Shown one piece after another: positions 1 through 12,600 of a stretch of 64,000 nucleotides of DNA. The position numbers and the translations under genes are program-made. Below the pieces are notes generated by a model. It was given only the letters and a program-made list of their open reading frames with translations. It was not told the origin of the DNA and made no database searches. The stretch is from the NCBI GenBank assembly GCA_026874595.1, contig CM049320.1, positions 8,745,464 through 8,809,463 on the forward strand, written 5' to 3'. The first letter of the stretch is position 1; every line of letters begins with the position of its first letter. Source of the DNA: Sipunculus nudus. Lineage: Eukaryota; Annelida; Sipuncula; Golfingiida; Sipunculidae.

Positions 1-61
1 TCTCACATACTGTAATAAGAGGGTGGTTTTAATAACTAAATTTATTATTTTACCTGATCAG

Positions 62-241
62 GTAGCAGCAAGTGATGAGGAAGGAGAGGAAGAGGAAAAG
101 AGTGAAGAGGATGAAGAAGATGAAGATAAGGAAAAAGATGATGAGGCTGAGAAGGAGGAGGATGAAAAACCAAAGAAGAAAAAGAAACCCAAGAAGAAGA
201 AGAAGGCAAAGGAAGAGGAAGAAAAAGAGGAAAAAGAAAAG
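62..241 (+). CDS. Exon 1 in window: Glu/Asp/Lys-rich, 60 codons
   Basis: The acceptor is ctgatcag and the donor AAG|gtaatc. The exon begins VAASDEEGEEEE, runs through an acidic half, then a lysine block (KPKKKKKPKKKKK) and ends EEKEKEK-like. It is phase 0 at both ends. An alternative AG five bases later (gtagcag) would break the frame used by the other exons. Confidence 0.8.
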
Positions 242-3200
242 GTAATCATTAAATATAAATGTGTATTTAAAATGCTTCTATATATTCATATTATAAATCT
301 ATAATATTATCAGTTTATGATCATGAATATTATTGTTACTAAAAAGACCAGCAGCAAGAGGGATATGTATTTCAGAAAGGAAGCTAGGTACAGTATCAAT
401 AATGTAATTCCTGAATATACATTAAACGAAGACAAAAATAATTTGACATTTTGCCAACAGTACAACATTCCTCCACCAGGTGTCAGGATTCACATCTCCA
501 CCAAGGCAAAGCAATAATATTGAAACTCCTTCCCCCTCCCTTCAACCCCTTTCCAGTTTGACACCACACTTTAATATAGGTCGTCTCTTGCTGAAATCAG
601 CCCCTCCACAAAGTGATGTTGAACTTGGTACAGCAGGTCTTGCTGTTCCTGCTACACAGTCAAACAAAGAAACAAACACAACCTCATTGGCTGAGGTAAA
701 AGCCAGTTCACACATTTAGTTAAGTTTTCTTTACATCAACACTCACTAATAAAAGTTATTATGTACTGAATTCTGTGATATCAATTAAAGTAAATTATAA
801 AATAATTACATAGCTAAAATTCAATTAGACAATTATCATTTCTCATTTGCTTATTCTAGCTGTATATATAAACTAATGTACAGGAGAACCCCACAACTAC
901 AAATACCTTTAGAACTGAGCAAAGTGGTTGTAATTTGGGGGTGCTCATATTAGTTACCTGGAGCACATATGGGGACCAAGAAAAGTGGTCATAAAAGGAG
1001 GATGATGCATTTCTAGGGTGGTCTTAAGGTGGGGTTCCACTGAACTAAACATAGGAGAGCACTTCACCTCCATTGAGATACTTGTTCAGTCACATAGTCA
1101 CTGAGTGTATTTACTCAAATATCTAAAATGTGTTGACTGCTGCAGGAATCTGAGAAGGAAGAAGTTGATGAAGAAATCACCAAGGATGAAGCCAAGGAAG
1201 TAAAAGCTGAGAAAAAGAAGAAGAAGAAAGATGAAGATGAGGAGGAAGAAGAGAAGGAAAAGGAGGATGAGGAGGTGAGACCTGTGCATATTTAATGAGG
1301 TCATAGGTCAGAGGTAAGGACGTGAGAAATCAGACTGAGTCCACCTCAAGACCAGCAGGAAAAATTTCCTTAATGTACTAAAGGTATATAGACTAATATA
1401 CATGCATGAACTACCAACTGAATATTAGGCCTACAAAAAATGACTATACTCACCAAGCTTTATTTCAACATTAATTCAGAGCTAAATGTTAATAAACATT
1501 CAAGTAAAAAACATTTATAAATTGAGCAATCAAAGAGCTTTTGTGGATGTACAAGATACTAAATGGTACATACATTTAGGCTGACTTAAGCACAAGCTTA
1601 GAACAAATGTTATATAAATAGGTAATTCTTGTTTTTTTTATGGTACTTATAAAAAAATGTACAAACACTAACCTCCTTCTGTGGATCAGGGGTAATACAC
1701 AGAACTCATAGCCTGGAGATTGTGAGTTGGAATCTCAGCCAAGGCAGTGAGATTTTTCAAAGGTCGGCCCCACCCAGGGTGAGTGTTCAGCTGGCTTAAT
1801 GTGAAGGCTGTGCCTGAAGGCCATGTGGTGGGTCCCTGGGCATTGCGACTCAGCAGTGGGAAGATTATACATGCACTCAGGGCCTGCAGATGCAGTAGTC
1901 ACCAGGCCTGGTTAAGACCAGGATATAAATGAGAGGAAGCGTGTGATACTGCTGTGTCATGTAGTCTAAAACCAAAATGGAATTCTGAGAATGTTCATAT
2001 ACTTAGTAAAACTAGCATTAAAAGGTTTAGGTGGCAACCGCCAACAAGTGATGTAGTTGAGTCCACACCATCTGAATCCAAGTAATAGTCCAAACCACTC
2101 AAGTCCAAGTCTTGTCCAGGCCACTCAATGCAAAGTCTGAGTCCAGGCCACTCAATGCAAAGTCTGAGTCCAGGCCACTCAATGCAAAGTCTGAGTCCAG
2201 GCCACACAAGTCTGAATCTGAGTCCAGGCCACTCAAGTCCAAGTCTGAGTCCAGGCCATTCAAGTCTGAGTCCAGGCCACTCAATGCAGAGTCTGAGTCC
2301 AGGCCACTCAATGCAAAGTCTGAGTCCAGGCCACTCAATGCAAAGTCTGAGTCCAGGCCACTCAATGCAAAGTCTGAGTCCAGGCCACTCAATGCAAAGT
2401 CTGAGTCCAGGCCACTCAATGCAAAGTCTGAGTCCAGGCCACTCAATGCAAAGTCTGAGTCCAGGCCACTCAATGCAAAGTCTGAGTCCAGGCCACTCAA
2501 TGCAAAGTCTGAGTCCAGGCCACTCAATGCAAAGTCTGAGTCCAGGCCACTCAATGCAAAGTCTGAGTCCAGGCCACACAATTCTGAATCTGAGTCCAGG
2601 CCACTCAGGTCCAAGTCTGAGTTCAGGCTACTCAAGTCCAAGTGTGAGTCCAGGCCACTCAAATCCAAGTCTGAGTCCAGGCCACTCAAGTCTGAATCTG
2701 AGTCCAGGCCACTCAAGTCCAAGTCTGAGTTCAGGCCACTCAAGTCCAAGTCTGAGTCCAGGCCACACAAGTCTGAATCTGAGTTCAGGCTACTCAAGTC
2801 CAAGTCTGAAGCTATGCCACTCAAGTCCAAGTCTGAGTCCAGGCCACTATAGTCCATATCTGAGTCCAGGCCACTCAAGTCCAAGTCTGAGTCCAGGCCA
2901 CTATAGTCCAAGTCTGAGTCCAGGCTACTCAAGTCCAAGTCTGAGTCCAGGCCACTCAAGTCCAAGTCTGAGTTTAGGACAATCGAGTCCAAGTCTGACT
3001 TCAGGCTACTCAACTCCATGTCTGAGTCCAGTCTGCTCATTGCAAGTTTGAGTCCAGGCCACTTAACTCCAAGTCTGAGTCCATGCCACTCAAGTGCAAG
3101 TCTTAGTCCAGGCCACTCATTGCCAGTCTGAGTTCAGGCCACTCAAGTCCAAGTCTAAGTCCAGACTACTTAAGTCCAAGTCTGAGTTCAGGCCACACAA

Positions 3201-5871
3201 GTCAAAGTCTGAGTCCAGGCCACTCAAGTCCAAGTCTGACTCCAGGACACTCATGTCCAAGTCTTAGTTCAGGCCACTCAAGTCCAAGTCTTAGTCCAGG
3301 CCACTCAAGTCCAGGTCTGAGTTGAGGCCACACAAGTCAGAATCTGAGTCTAGGCCACACATGTCAGAATCTGAGTCGAGGCCACTCAAGTGCAAGTCTT
3401 AGTCCATGCCACTCATATCAAGTCCGAGTTCAGGCCACTGTTCAAGTCTGTGTCCAGGCTATTCAAGTCCAAGTGTGAGTCTGGGCCACTCAAGTCCAAG
3501 TCTGATTCCAGGCCACTCAAGTCTGAATCTGAGTCCAGGCCACTCAAGTCCAAGTCTGAAGCTATGCCACTCAAGTCCAAGTCTGAGTCCAGGCCACTAT
3601 AGTCCAAGTCTGAGTCCAGGCTACTCAAGTCCAAGTCTGAGTTCAGGCCACTCAAGTTTAAGTCTGAGTTTAGGACAATCAAGTCCAAGTCTGACTTCAG
3701 GCCACTCAAGTCCATGTCTGAGTCCAGGCCGCTCATTGCAAGTTTGAGTCCAGGCCACTCAAGTCCAAGTCTGAGTCCAGGCCACTCAAGTCTGAATCTG
3801 AGTCCAGGCCACTCAAGTCAAAGTCTGAGTCCAGGACACTCAAGTCCAAGCTAAGCTTGGAATACAAAGTTTAATTATTTAGTAATATTAAGTTAGTAGT
3901 TTGCACATTTACATCAGTCTTTATAATATGTGACAATTTTTTTTTCTATTGGATTCAAGACAGATTCAGTATGATCGCTCAAATCCTGTACTCAAGTCCC
4001 AGTATAGTTCTATAAGTCCAAGTCTGAGTCCCTTAAAAAGTAGACATGAGTCCTACATTACAGCTTAAAAAAATAAAAGTACAAACACTGATATTTATTA
4101 AAACTAACATTGTTTTAAATGTTGTGGGAAATGTAACAATACCTGATATTGAGGAAAATTTTTACTTTAATTTATCCCCACAGAAGAAAGAAGATAAAGA
4201 AGAAGAAAAGGAGGAGAAAAAAGAGAAGACAGATGAGAAGAAAAAGAAGAAAAAAGTGGTCAAGGTAGAATTTCAGAACACTATCTAAAGCTGATGTCAT
4301 ACCTACAGCTAGTAATTATATCAACAACTGATATTGTCCCCACTTCCTTGGAAGAAAGAGGGGACATTGATTTGGGTTTGTCTAGCTGTCATTCTGTCTG
4401 TCTGTCTGTCCACAAGGTTTTTGTTTCTGTGCAATAACAATCCTAAATTGTATCTGATTTCTGCAGTTTAGAAGTTTGGATCAGTGATTGCTCTCATGCT
4501 TACCTTAATTTGTCTGAATTGGTTTTGGAGTGTCTGTCTTACAAGATAATAATACAATATGATATTTCATTTTTTATATAATGATGAATCAGCACATTTA
4601 GTTTCACTGATCACCAACAGGTGTTGCTAGCAATGGACATAAAATACTTGAATTTTTGCAGTAACTGCCAGGTGCTGCCAACTTTTGAGCATAGTTAAAA
4701 CTATTTGTACCTGGTCACCACAGCCTTTAAATTATCCCGGACTTGAAGGTGGAAGCGGGGGTCATAAATTCTGTGGAATTTGCATGTTATAGCTACAGAT
4801 GATATAATATTATTTTTCCATATGGAAGCAAATGTCATGTTAATGTCAGGGCAGTATACCTGACATGCTGGATTTCTAAGTTCCACAAATTTTCTGTTTC
4901 AGAAAAAGAAAGCAAAAGAAGACAAAACTAAAAAAGATGAAGTGAGTTTATTTAAAATAAAATGTAAACACAAATACTCTGAACAAATCAGTAGAGATAA
5001 TGAACCTTGAGCAACTTAGAAGTTCAGAGAACACAGTAGAACAGTACTAGACTAAACAGTTGACAGGACAGTTCAGTTAACTGTTTAGTGGATAAAGTGT
5101 AACTTATTTAACTGAACTGTACTGAGGAATTATAAACAGATCGTAAGTTAACTGAACAGTCCAGAAAACACAACACCACCCAAACTCAGTTAACTGAGCA
5201 TATCTGAGAACACAAGAACATCAGTTTACTGAACTGAGTTAAGAGTATACAGAGTACAGTCTTAGTTAACTGAACAGTTCAGAGGAAATTGGATATATAA
5301 GTGTTCTTTCAACATTGGGTAGCATGTCATACACAAAAAGGAAAAAATAAAATATCTTCATTTAACTTTAGATAGATGTTGAGTCAAGGTCAAAGTTTGG
5401 AAAATCTGGGCTATACTTGAAATGTAAAGCATGGTGTTTAAATGAAACATTAATTACATTTTTATATTCAGGTGGATGGAGAGAAAGAGAAGAAAAAGGA
5501 AGAAAAGAAGGTGAGAGTCTTTTCAGATATAACACTTCATTATTATTATTTTTTTATTTTTTTTATTTTTTGCTCGATTAACAGAGCAGCAAAAACAGCC
5601 CACAGGAAGCCCTGAGTCCCACATTTAAATATAGTGGAATCCTGCCTTGCAACCACCACTCAATTGAGACCACCCCACAATTACAACCACTTTTCTTGGT
5701 CCCTAATATATGATCCATATAACTTTGAATTCCACAATTATGACCACCCCAGAATTATGAACACTTTGGTCGTCACCAAGGTGGTCCTTTTTGTTGGGTT
5801 CCACTGTTTATACATTGCCTTGTGAGTTGCATTGCTTAAATATCATCTGCCATTCCCCTAAATATAATTGA

Positions 5872-5902
<31 letters not shown>

Positions 5903-8900
5903 ATCTGTAATTATCAATTGTGATTTGTTAGTTTTTGATTTTGCATTTAAATAATACTACTATTAAAATGTCAGAATTTGTCAGATTATCTGGCTGTATA
6001 GAAATTAAGAAAAAAAATTATTACATTACAATTCAAGCATATAATCCCGCTTATTATTTTTATTTTGCATTTTATTTATTGGGGCGCCCCTTCATTACAA
6101 ATGGCACAGGTCAGGTACTACCTTAGTCTTGCTCAATTCAGATATAGTGACTGATTTGAAGTACATTAGTATCTTCCCTATTCAGGGTAAAATAAACACA
6201 TTTTTTTTTATTTCAGGATGATACACCATCATTTACATTCAAGAAGAGAGAAATAGTAAGTAACACTGTATAACCTTAATTTGACATTTAATTATCTGTG
6301 TTAATTTTAAAGTTAATCAGAGCTAATCTTTCAGCAGCATTTAGCAAAACAATTTTAAAAAGAACCAGCATCCCATCATATATTTAAGATAAATTGTAGC
6401 TGTGCATCGAAATGACATAGTATGCAGTCAATAGGGCATAACATAATAGTCTGTTAATAGTTTGTGTCTGTACACATGATGTACAGTATACTGTGGTTGC
6501 CATTTTATTTGCGAGGGTTTCAAATTTGTGATGTTTGGGAAAATAAAGAAAATTATTATATAAACAAAACCTTTCTGAATAAGAGGCCTCATGGTCAAAT
6601 GTTGAAACTCAAAAGATTGGTATTATAAATAATAATTCATCTTGTATGTTACCATTAATCTACCATACTTATTATAAATAATAAGATCTTTCAAATTATC
6701 TGCTTACAATGAAAAATGATTTCTACTCGCTCAATAATCACTTGGGTATCGACCAGATTTTATATATATGTATGATTTTGCATACATGTTACTTTGTATA
6801 ATTAATTCATAAAATAATTGATCTACTCCACGTAGGTTATTGTGTGGTGATTGATAACAAAACTTGAACCAATGTGAAACAGTGAAAAGGTGAAAATCAC
6901 AAAATGTTAACATCGCGAATATGAAGCCAATCCAAGTATATACATTTAATTTGAAATCAGGTTATAACCAGCTTCTGTGGATCAGGGGTAGAGCACAGGA
7001 CTCAAAGCCTGCAGATTGTGAGTTCGATAGAATCTAAGCTGAGGTAGTTTTTCACGGTCAGCCCCCATACAGGATGAATGTTCTGCAGGCTTTATGGGAA
7101 GGCCTTGTGCCAGTTGGCTGTGTAAATTTCACTCACAAACCAGTGTGTCTTTCGGGGGTTCCATGGTGGTATGACCCAGCAGTGGGGGCGATTACACACT
7201 CAGGGCCTGCAGGTGCAGTAGTCACCAGGCCTGGTTAACTCTAGGATATTAAATGAGAGGAAGTATGTGGTACTGCCCTGTCACGTTGTCCAAAACCGCC
7301 ATGGAATTCTGCAGATGTACATATACATATGTAGTTAAGTTAGCATTAAAAATGGAGGCAATTACCTCCATAAAAAAAATATTTAAAAAAAGTTACATTG
7401 AATGAATTCTTCTTTACATTCCTTGTTGGTTCCTTAGTGTCTACAGATTACTGTTCCTTTCAGGTTGAATCTGATGATGATGACTGGGTAAGTTAACAGC
7501 AATAAAGTTTCTGGAGACATTAAACTCACAATATGGAGAAGTTAATGCTGTAATAGGAGATATTATATTTTACTATGGTATTAAAAATCTTACTTAACAT
7601 TTCTTTAAATTCCTCATAATACATTTACTTTTTAGAGGGCTGTTAAGGGCAAGGCCATAGTCCCCCATACAATTTTACATCTTTTTCAGGTTCTGCCCAC
7701 TTGACATTCCTCGAAATTTAAAAATGTTTATCTCAATGAGAGAGCTTGGCTCTTACTTAAAAAATGAATATATCTTTATAAAAATTGTTGTACAATTAAG
7801 AATATTTACCATAAGTGATCAATGTATATTTATGATAAGTGGTGACAATTTAATTCATCAAATGAATGGTTTTGCTATATAAGCATGTATAAGTTTAGTG
7901 TCTGAGATGTATAAATGTAATCTAGGCTTTGGTAGATGGAGTGTGACTTTTTCAACAACAAAAAAATTTCAGAAATTCAGTGACCTCAGGCTAAGCACAC
8001 CACTTATTTTGTTTTAATTCTTAATTTTGACAGCTTGGAGGTGGAGCAAAAGAAGAGGTGAAGGAAGAAAAGGTTGAAAAGAAGGTAAACTTATTTTATT
8101 GTATCCCCAGACAAAGTATAATTTTGCAGTAAGTAAGATCTCTGACTTATATTTACAACATGTTTAGGTTTGATTAAAGTCACAAATAAAAGGTTAAATG
8201 TACATGCATTTGAAAAGGTCATTCTTTATTCTATATTTTTTTAAAAGTAATTAATAGACCAAAAAATGTTACATCAACATTCAGTCAGTAATAGATAGTT
8301 CTGTGACATGATTGTTAAAACAGACTCTAGCAGTGGACATATTACACCATAGTACCTACTAAATCTACTTTCACAAAGACAAGGGTCACAAGACAGATAT
8401 CTCAGCAAGAGAGAACATGATTTTACGTTGATATTAACAGGCAAAGAGTTGTAAATTATAACAGCTTATATCTACCAGTAACATGAAGTTCCTGGAATCA
8501 ACCAGCGGCGGAGCACCAGAGCACATTCAATGTTTGCCTCGTGATGTCATCCTTACTCTATAATATGTACATTTATGGGCCAAATTAACTGGAGAATATT
8601 GAAAGAATTTCTGTTTGTGTGTGGTGCTGATAAAATAAACGTTTAATTCTTCTGTATATCTTATGTGTCATGTCTATTTTTTCCATAATGGATATCAAAT
8701 TTCTTGATTCATCCATTATAATTAAAGATGTTCACATTGATGACATGTGACATGTTGTTTTGTGCTTTTTTCTGCCTAACCTGATAACATATTATTTAAT
8801 AATTGCCTGCTTTAAATAAAAGCCTGCTTTGTATAATTGCCAGGTTAAAGCAGGGTCCGAAAAAATAAACACCCCAGGCATCTGATCAAGGAAATACAGT

Positions 8901-9613
8901 AGACCCAACTGGGTCACTTGTTCTGAAATGAAGCAAATTTATTTCTCAAGATGTGATGTTTTATTTTGTGAACTGAAATTTGTAAGAATGAAAGTAAATG
9001 TTCCTCTGTAAATTTTAAATTACTTTCTCACTTAGTTAACCTTGTTTGAGTAACCCCAGAATACAAGCAGTCACAGACAATACAGATATTATTTGTTGTA
9101 AAATTATTAAGTATGATGAATTTCTTCAGTGTTTATTGTGTATTGTTAACTCTGTGCATCATCTAATATGTACCTATATTATAGGATGATACTCCGACCT
9201 TCAAATTCAAGAAACCGGCATTTGTAAGTATAGTACCTTTGAATTGCCTTTATGACTACTTGCTATTTTTTATAACATTAGACACATCAATTCTCATTTT
9301 CTTAGGAATAGACATATTTATAATTCTTGAATGCATTCTAATTCAATTCACTATAACTTATAAACCTGTGCTCTTTTGGAAGTATTTCTTCAATTTTTTT
9401 ATTGCTTTTATTGAATATTTCTCACAACATACTGGCTTCAGGCCCAGTTGAACATAATGATTTTATAGAATATGTATGTTTAATATTTAGAGTATGGTGT
9501 TTTTGATTGTGGTTTGGTGATAGTTTATTTGTTTCTAATGCTTAAAACGTTATAGGAAGCAGTAAAAGTACTGTATTGATAAATTTACTACACTAGCATA
9601 GATCATATAAATG

Positions 9614-9648
<35 letters not shown>

Positions 9649-12600
9649 ATGCTTTGTATATGGTAATGTATGTATAAATACACATATATATATCATCATC
9701 ATCATTATCTTCATCAATGCAGTTGCCTCTTCAGCATTGTTACATAAATATCAATCCTTGTCTTTATCATCATATTATCCACACCATTAATTATTATTAC
9801 CATTAATATAATGACATTACCACCAATGGTCTCATGCCAACCTCTGTAGTTGTATCGTCATCAATGCAGTAACATCATATCATTATTTCAGTTTTATCTT
9901 CATCATCGATAAAAACAATGTCATTGATGTGGTTACATCATCATTACCTCAGCCATATCATCCTCAACAATTTGGTAACATCATCATGTCAGCATCATTG
10001 TTAATATCATCAGTATATTTATACAGTCATAATGCCCACATTAAAGTTACATCATCAATAGTATAGTTATATCAGCATTAGCATCTTCATGGTATATCTA
10101 TTAATTATTTCTATATTTATTTTGTAGGCTGATTCAGATGATGATGACTGGGTGAGTAGTCAGCTGGTTTTAAGAGAACTTTTCTTTTCCTTTACCAGAT
10201 TGGCAACATTTATTAGACTTGATCACACGTGTTAAAAATAATCCAATCAAAAGTCCATCCTATTGCAAAATATCAGAATTGCAATATATGATATATGATG
10301 TTTAATTCACATTATCATTGAAGCCAAAACAATTAAACGTGAAGGTTACATGTTCTGGTCTAACATACATTATAAAAATATTTTAATAATGGAATACACA
10401 TATAGACATGTGTGTATATTTATATATATATTATGTTTTTTAAATCTAGATTGACCTTCTTTGCTAAACATTATATTTCATTATAAGAATAAAAAATGTG
10501 ACATTTCAGTCTTAATATTTAATTCAGTTATTTAATAATTTTTTTTAGCTTGGAGGTGGAGATGAGAAAGAAGAAGAAAAGAAAGAAGAAAAGGAAGAAA
10601 AGAAGGAAGAGAAGAAGGTTGTGATATGACATCATTTTCTCTAATCATAACTTAAATTTTCCTACTTGATTTAATAAATTGCAATATTGTTTTGTTTTGT
10701 TTAATTTTCTACATGGGGATATGGATGGCAGTGTAGCCTGTTGCCTACTTGTAAATTGTTATATGTCATAAAGATACAGAGATGAATCAACAAGTCAAGG
10801 ATAATTAAAGCTGCCCATTCACCTACCTTTTGAAAAAAAATTATGTGATTTCTGGCATGCTCTGTGTATATAATAATGATCTAAGGGTATTCTGGTTATG
10901 AAAAGTTTCATAATGCCTACACAGTGGATGTATGTACTTGATTATCAACATGTTTGTAAACACAGCAATGTTAAAAAACAGGGAAAAACATGTCACCTAT
11001 AAGGTGGTAGGTTGCATATATGTGGGTCTGTATAGAAAGGTCACTTGTTCCAAATTGCCATTTGCAAAGCTGTTGCTTATCTGACTTGCTGCCAGATGCT
11101 CTTGTTGAATTTGTTTTGATTATTTTGTCGGGCTCCCACAAGTAATAAACACAATGATATAAACAAGCAGCCTGTGTGCGGTGATAGCCACATTTTCTGG
11201 TCTATTTTTATTAAAGCCCCAAGAGATGACCTTTAGTTTATAAAGTGAGATAGGTTACCACCTTGGAGTATAATTGATCAATGTGATTTTTTTTAGGATG
11301 ATACTCCAACATTCAAATTCAAGAAACCTTATGTAAGTGTATTCTTTGATATCTCTGTTTCTATCAGATCATTTTGTCAGTTTAATTTGAAATACTAGTG
11401 TAATAGTATTTGATGGTGTTTAAAATGACATTAAGAATGATTATTAAATAATTTTCATGAGAACATTCATGATACAAAATGACAATTTGACTTGCACAAC
11501 ATGTGATACAATTTAAAGAAAGTATTTCAATTTATTATACATTTGCTTGGTGGCTGCAGTGTACAGGTGTATATGTTTTACTCTTAGTTATCCAGTGTTT
11601 ATGTTAATCAGCAATCCTACAATGAATATACTAAATAGATTGTGATGAAATTTTGTCAAGGATTAGAATTTCTCCCACACCCAAAGACTAAACCTTTTAC
11701 TTTAGAGGTAATCTTGGTCACCACCATAAGATGTTTATTCATAGGCTTCAGACCTTTCGATTCTGACTTATGGCTTTTTCTTTTGTCTCTGTCAAGGCCT
11801 AGAGCTTAGAGTTAGCTATAGTCTTTCCCATTGAAATTTGGCAATATTTTCATAAACTTGCAGATTAATTACAGATGGTATGCTGCAATGAAGGGATGGG
11901 GTATTGGTCCAATCAAATATAAGTAATTTGAAATCATATCTTGCAAAATATTAAAGAAATACAATTAAATCAATATATGAGTAAACAGTCTATTTTTTGC
12001 AATACCTCAACCCCATTTATGAAGGTAAAGGTCACTGGTCACATGCTGATGCAAAAAACTCCACTTATAAACACCTTATTTCTAATAATTGGTCATTAGT
12101 ATTCTAAAAAGTAGTCTAAAGTAGTCTAAAACCCATGACAGACCCCATGTCACTTGGCCACAAGTTTCAGAAGAACCAGAGAGTTGCAAAATATAAATGT
12201 TGGTTTTGTAATGAAGTTTATATCTCATATAAGGCCTTTGGTCCCTCATCAGTTTTAAGGTCAGACGTTTGATAAATTTTTACTTTCAGAGAATAATTGC
12301 AAAATTTCAGTGGGCACCCTGCTGTAGAACAGACTATAGTGAATGCAGTTCATATACTGTGACAAATATTTCCTGTGTAGCTGTTTAGTTTAATAAGGAT
12401 GCATTCTATAATTGATGTGATAAACTTACAGCATGTTTAAAGGTCTGCTAAGGTTTTATTGGCTCCCATAATCTGTTTATCCATTTTTATTTGTTATTTT
12501 ATGTAATGAATGGCAGACCATTTTCCAGTATATTGAGATTTTGAATTTTTGTTTTCTCTGTAATTCTACAGGAAGAATCTGATGATGATGACTGGGTGAG

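Noticed and set aside
1669-1745. tRNA gene
   Set aside because: A- and B-box-like segments are present, but the cloverleaf does not close and a long SINE body follows.
2099-3040. Minus-strand LDSDFALSG repeat frame as a gene
   Set aside because: Same array, opposite strand; no start context or neighbouring exon.
2128-3051. Long open frames of SLSPGHS repeats as a gene
   Set aside because: They follow only from a stop-free 27-bp unit, are open in several frames and both strands, and lie inside an intron without splice support.
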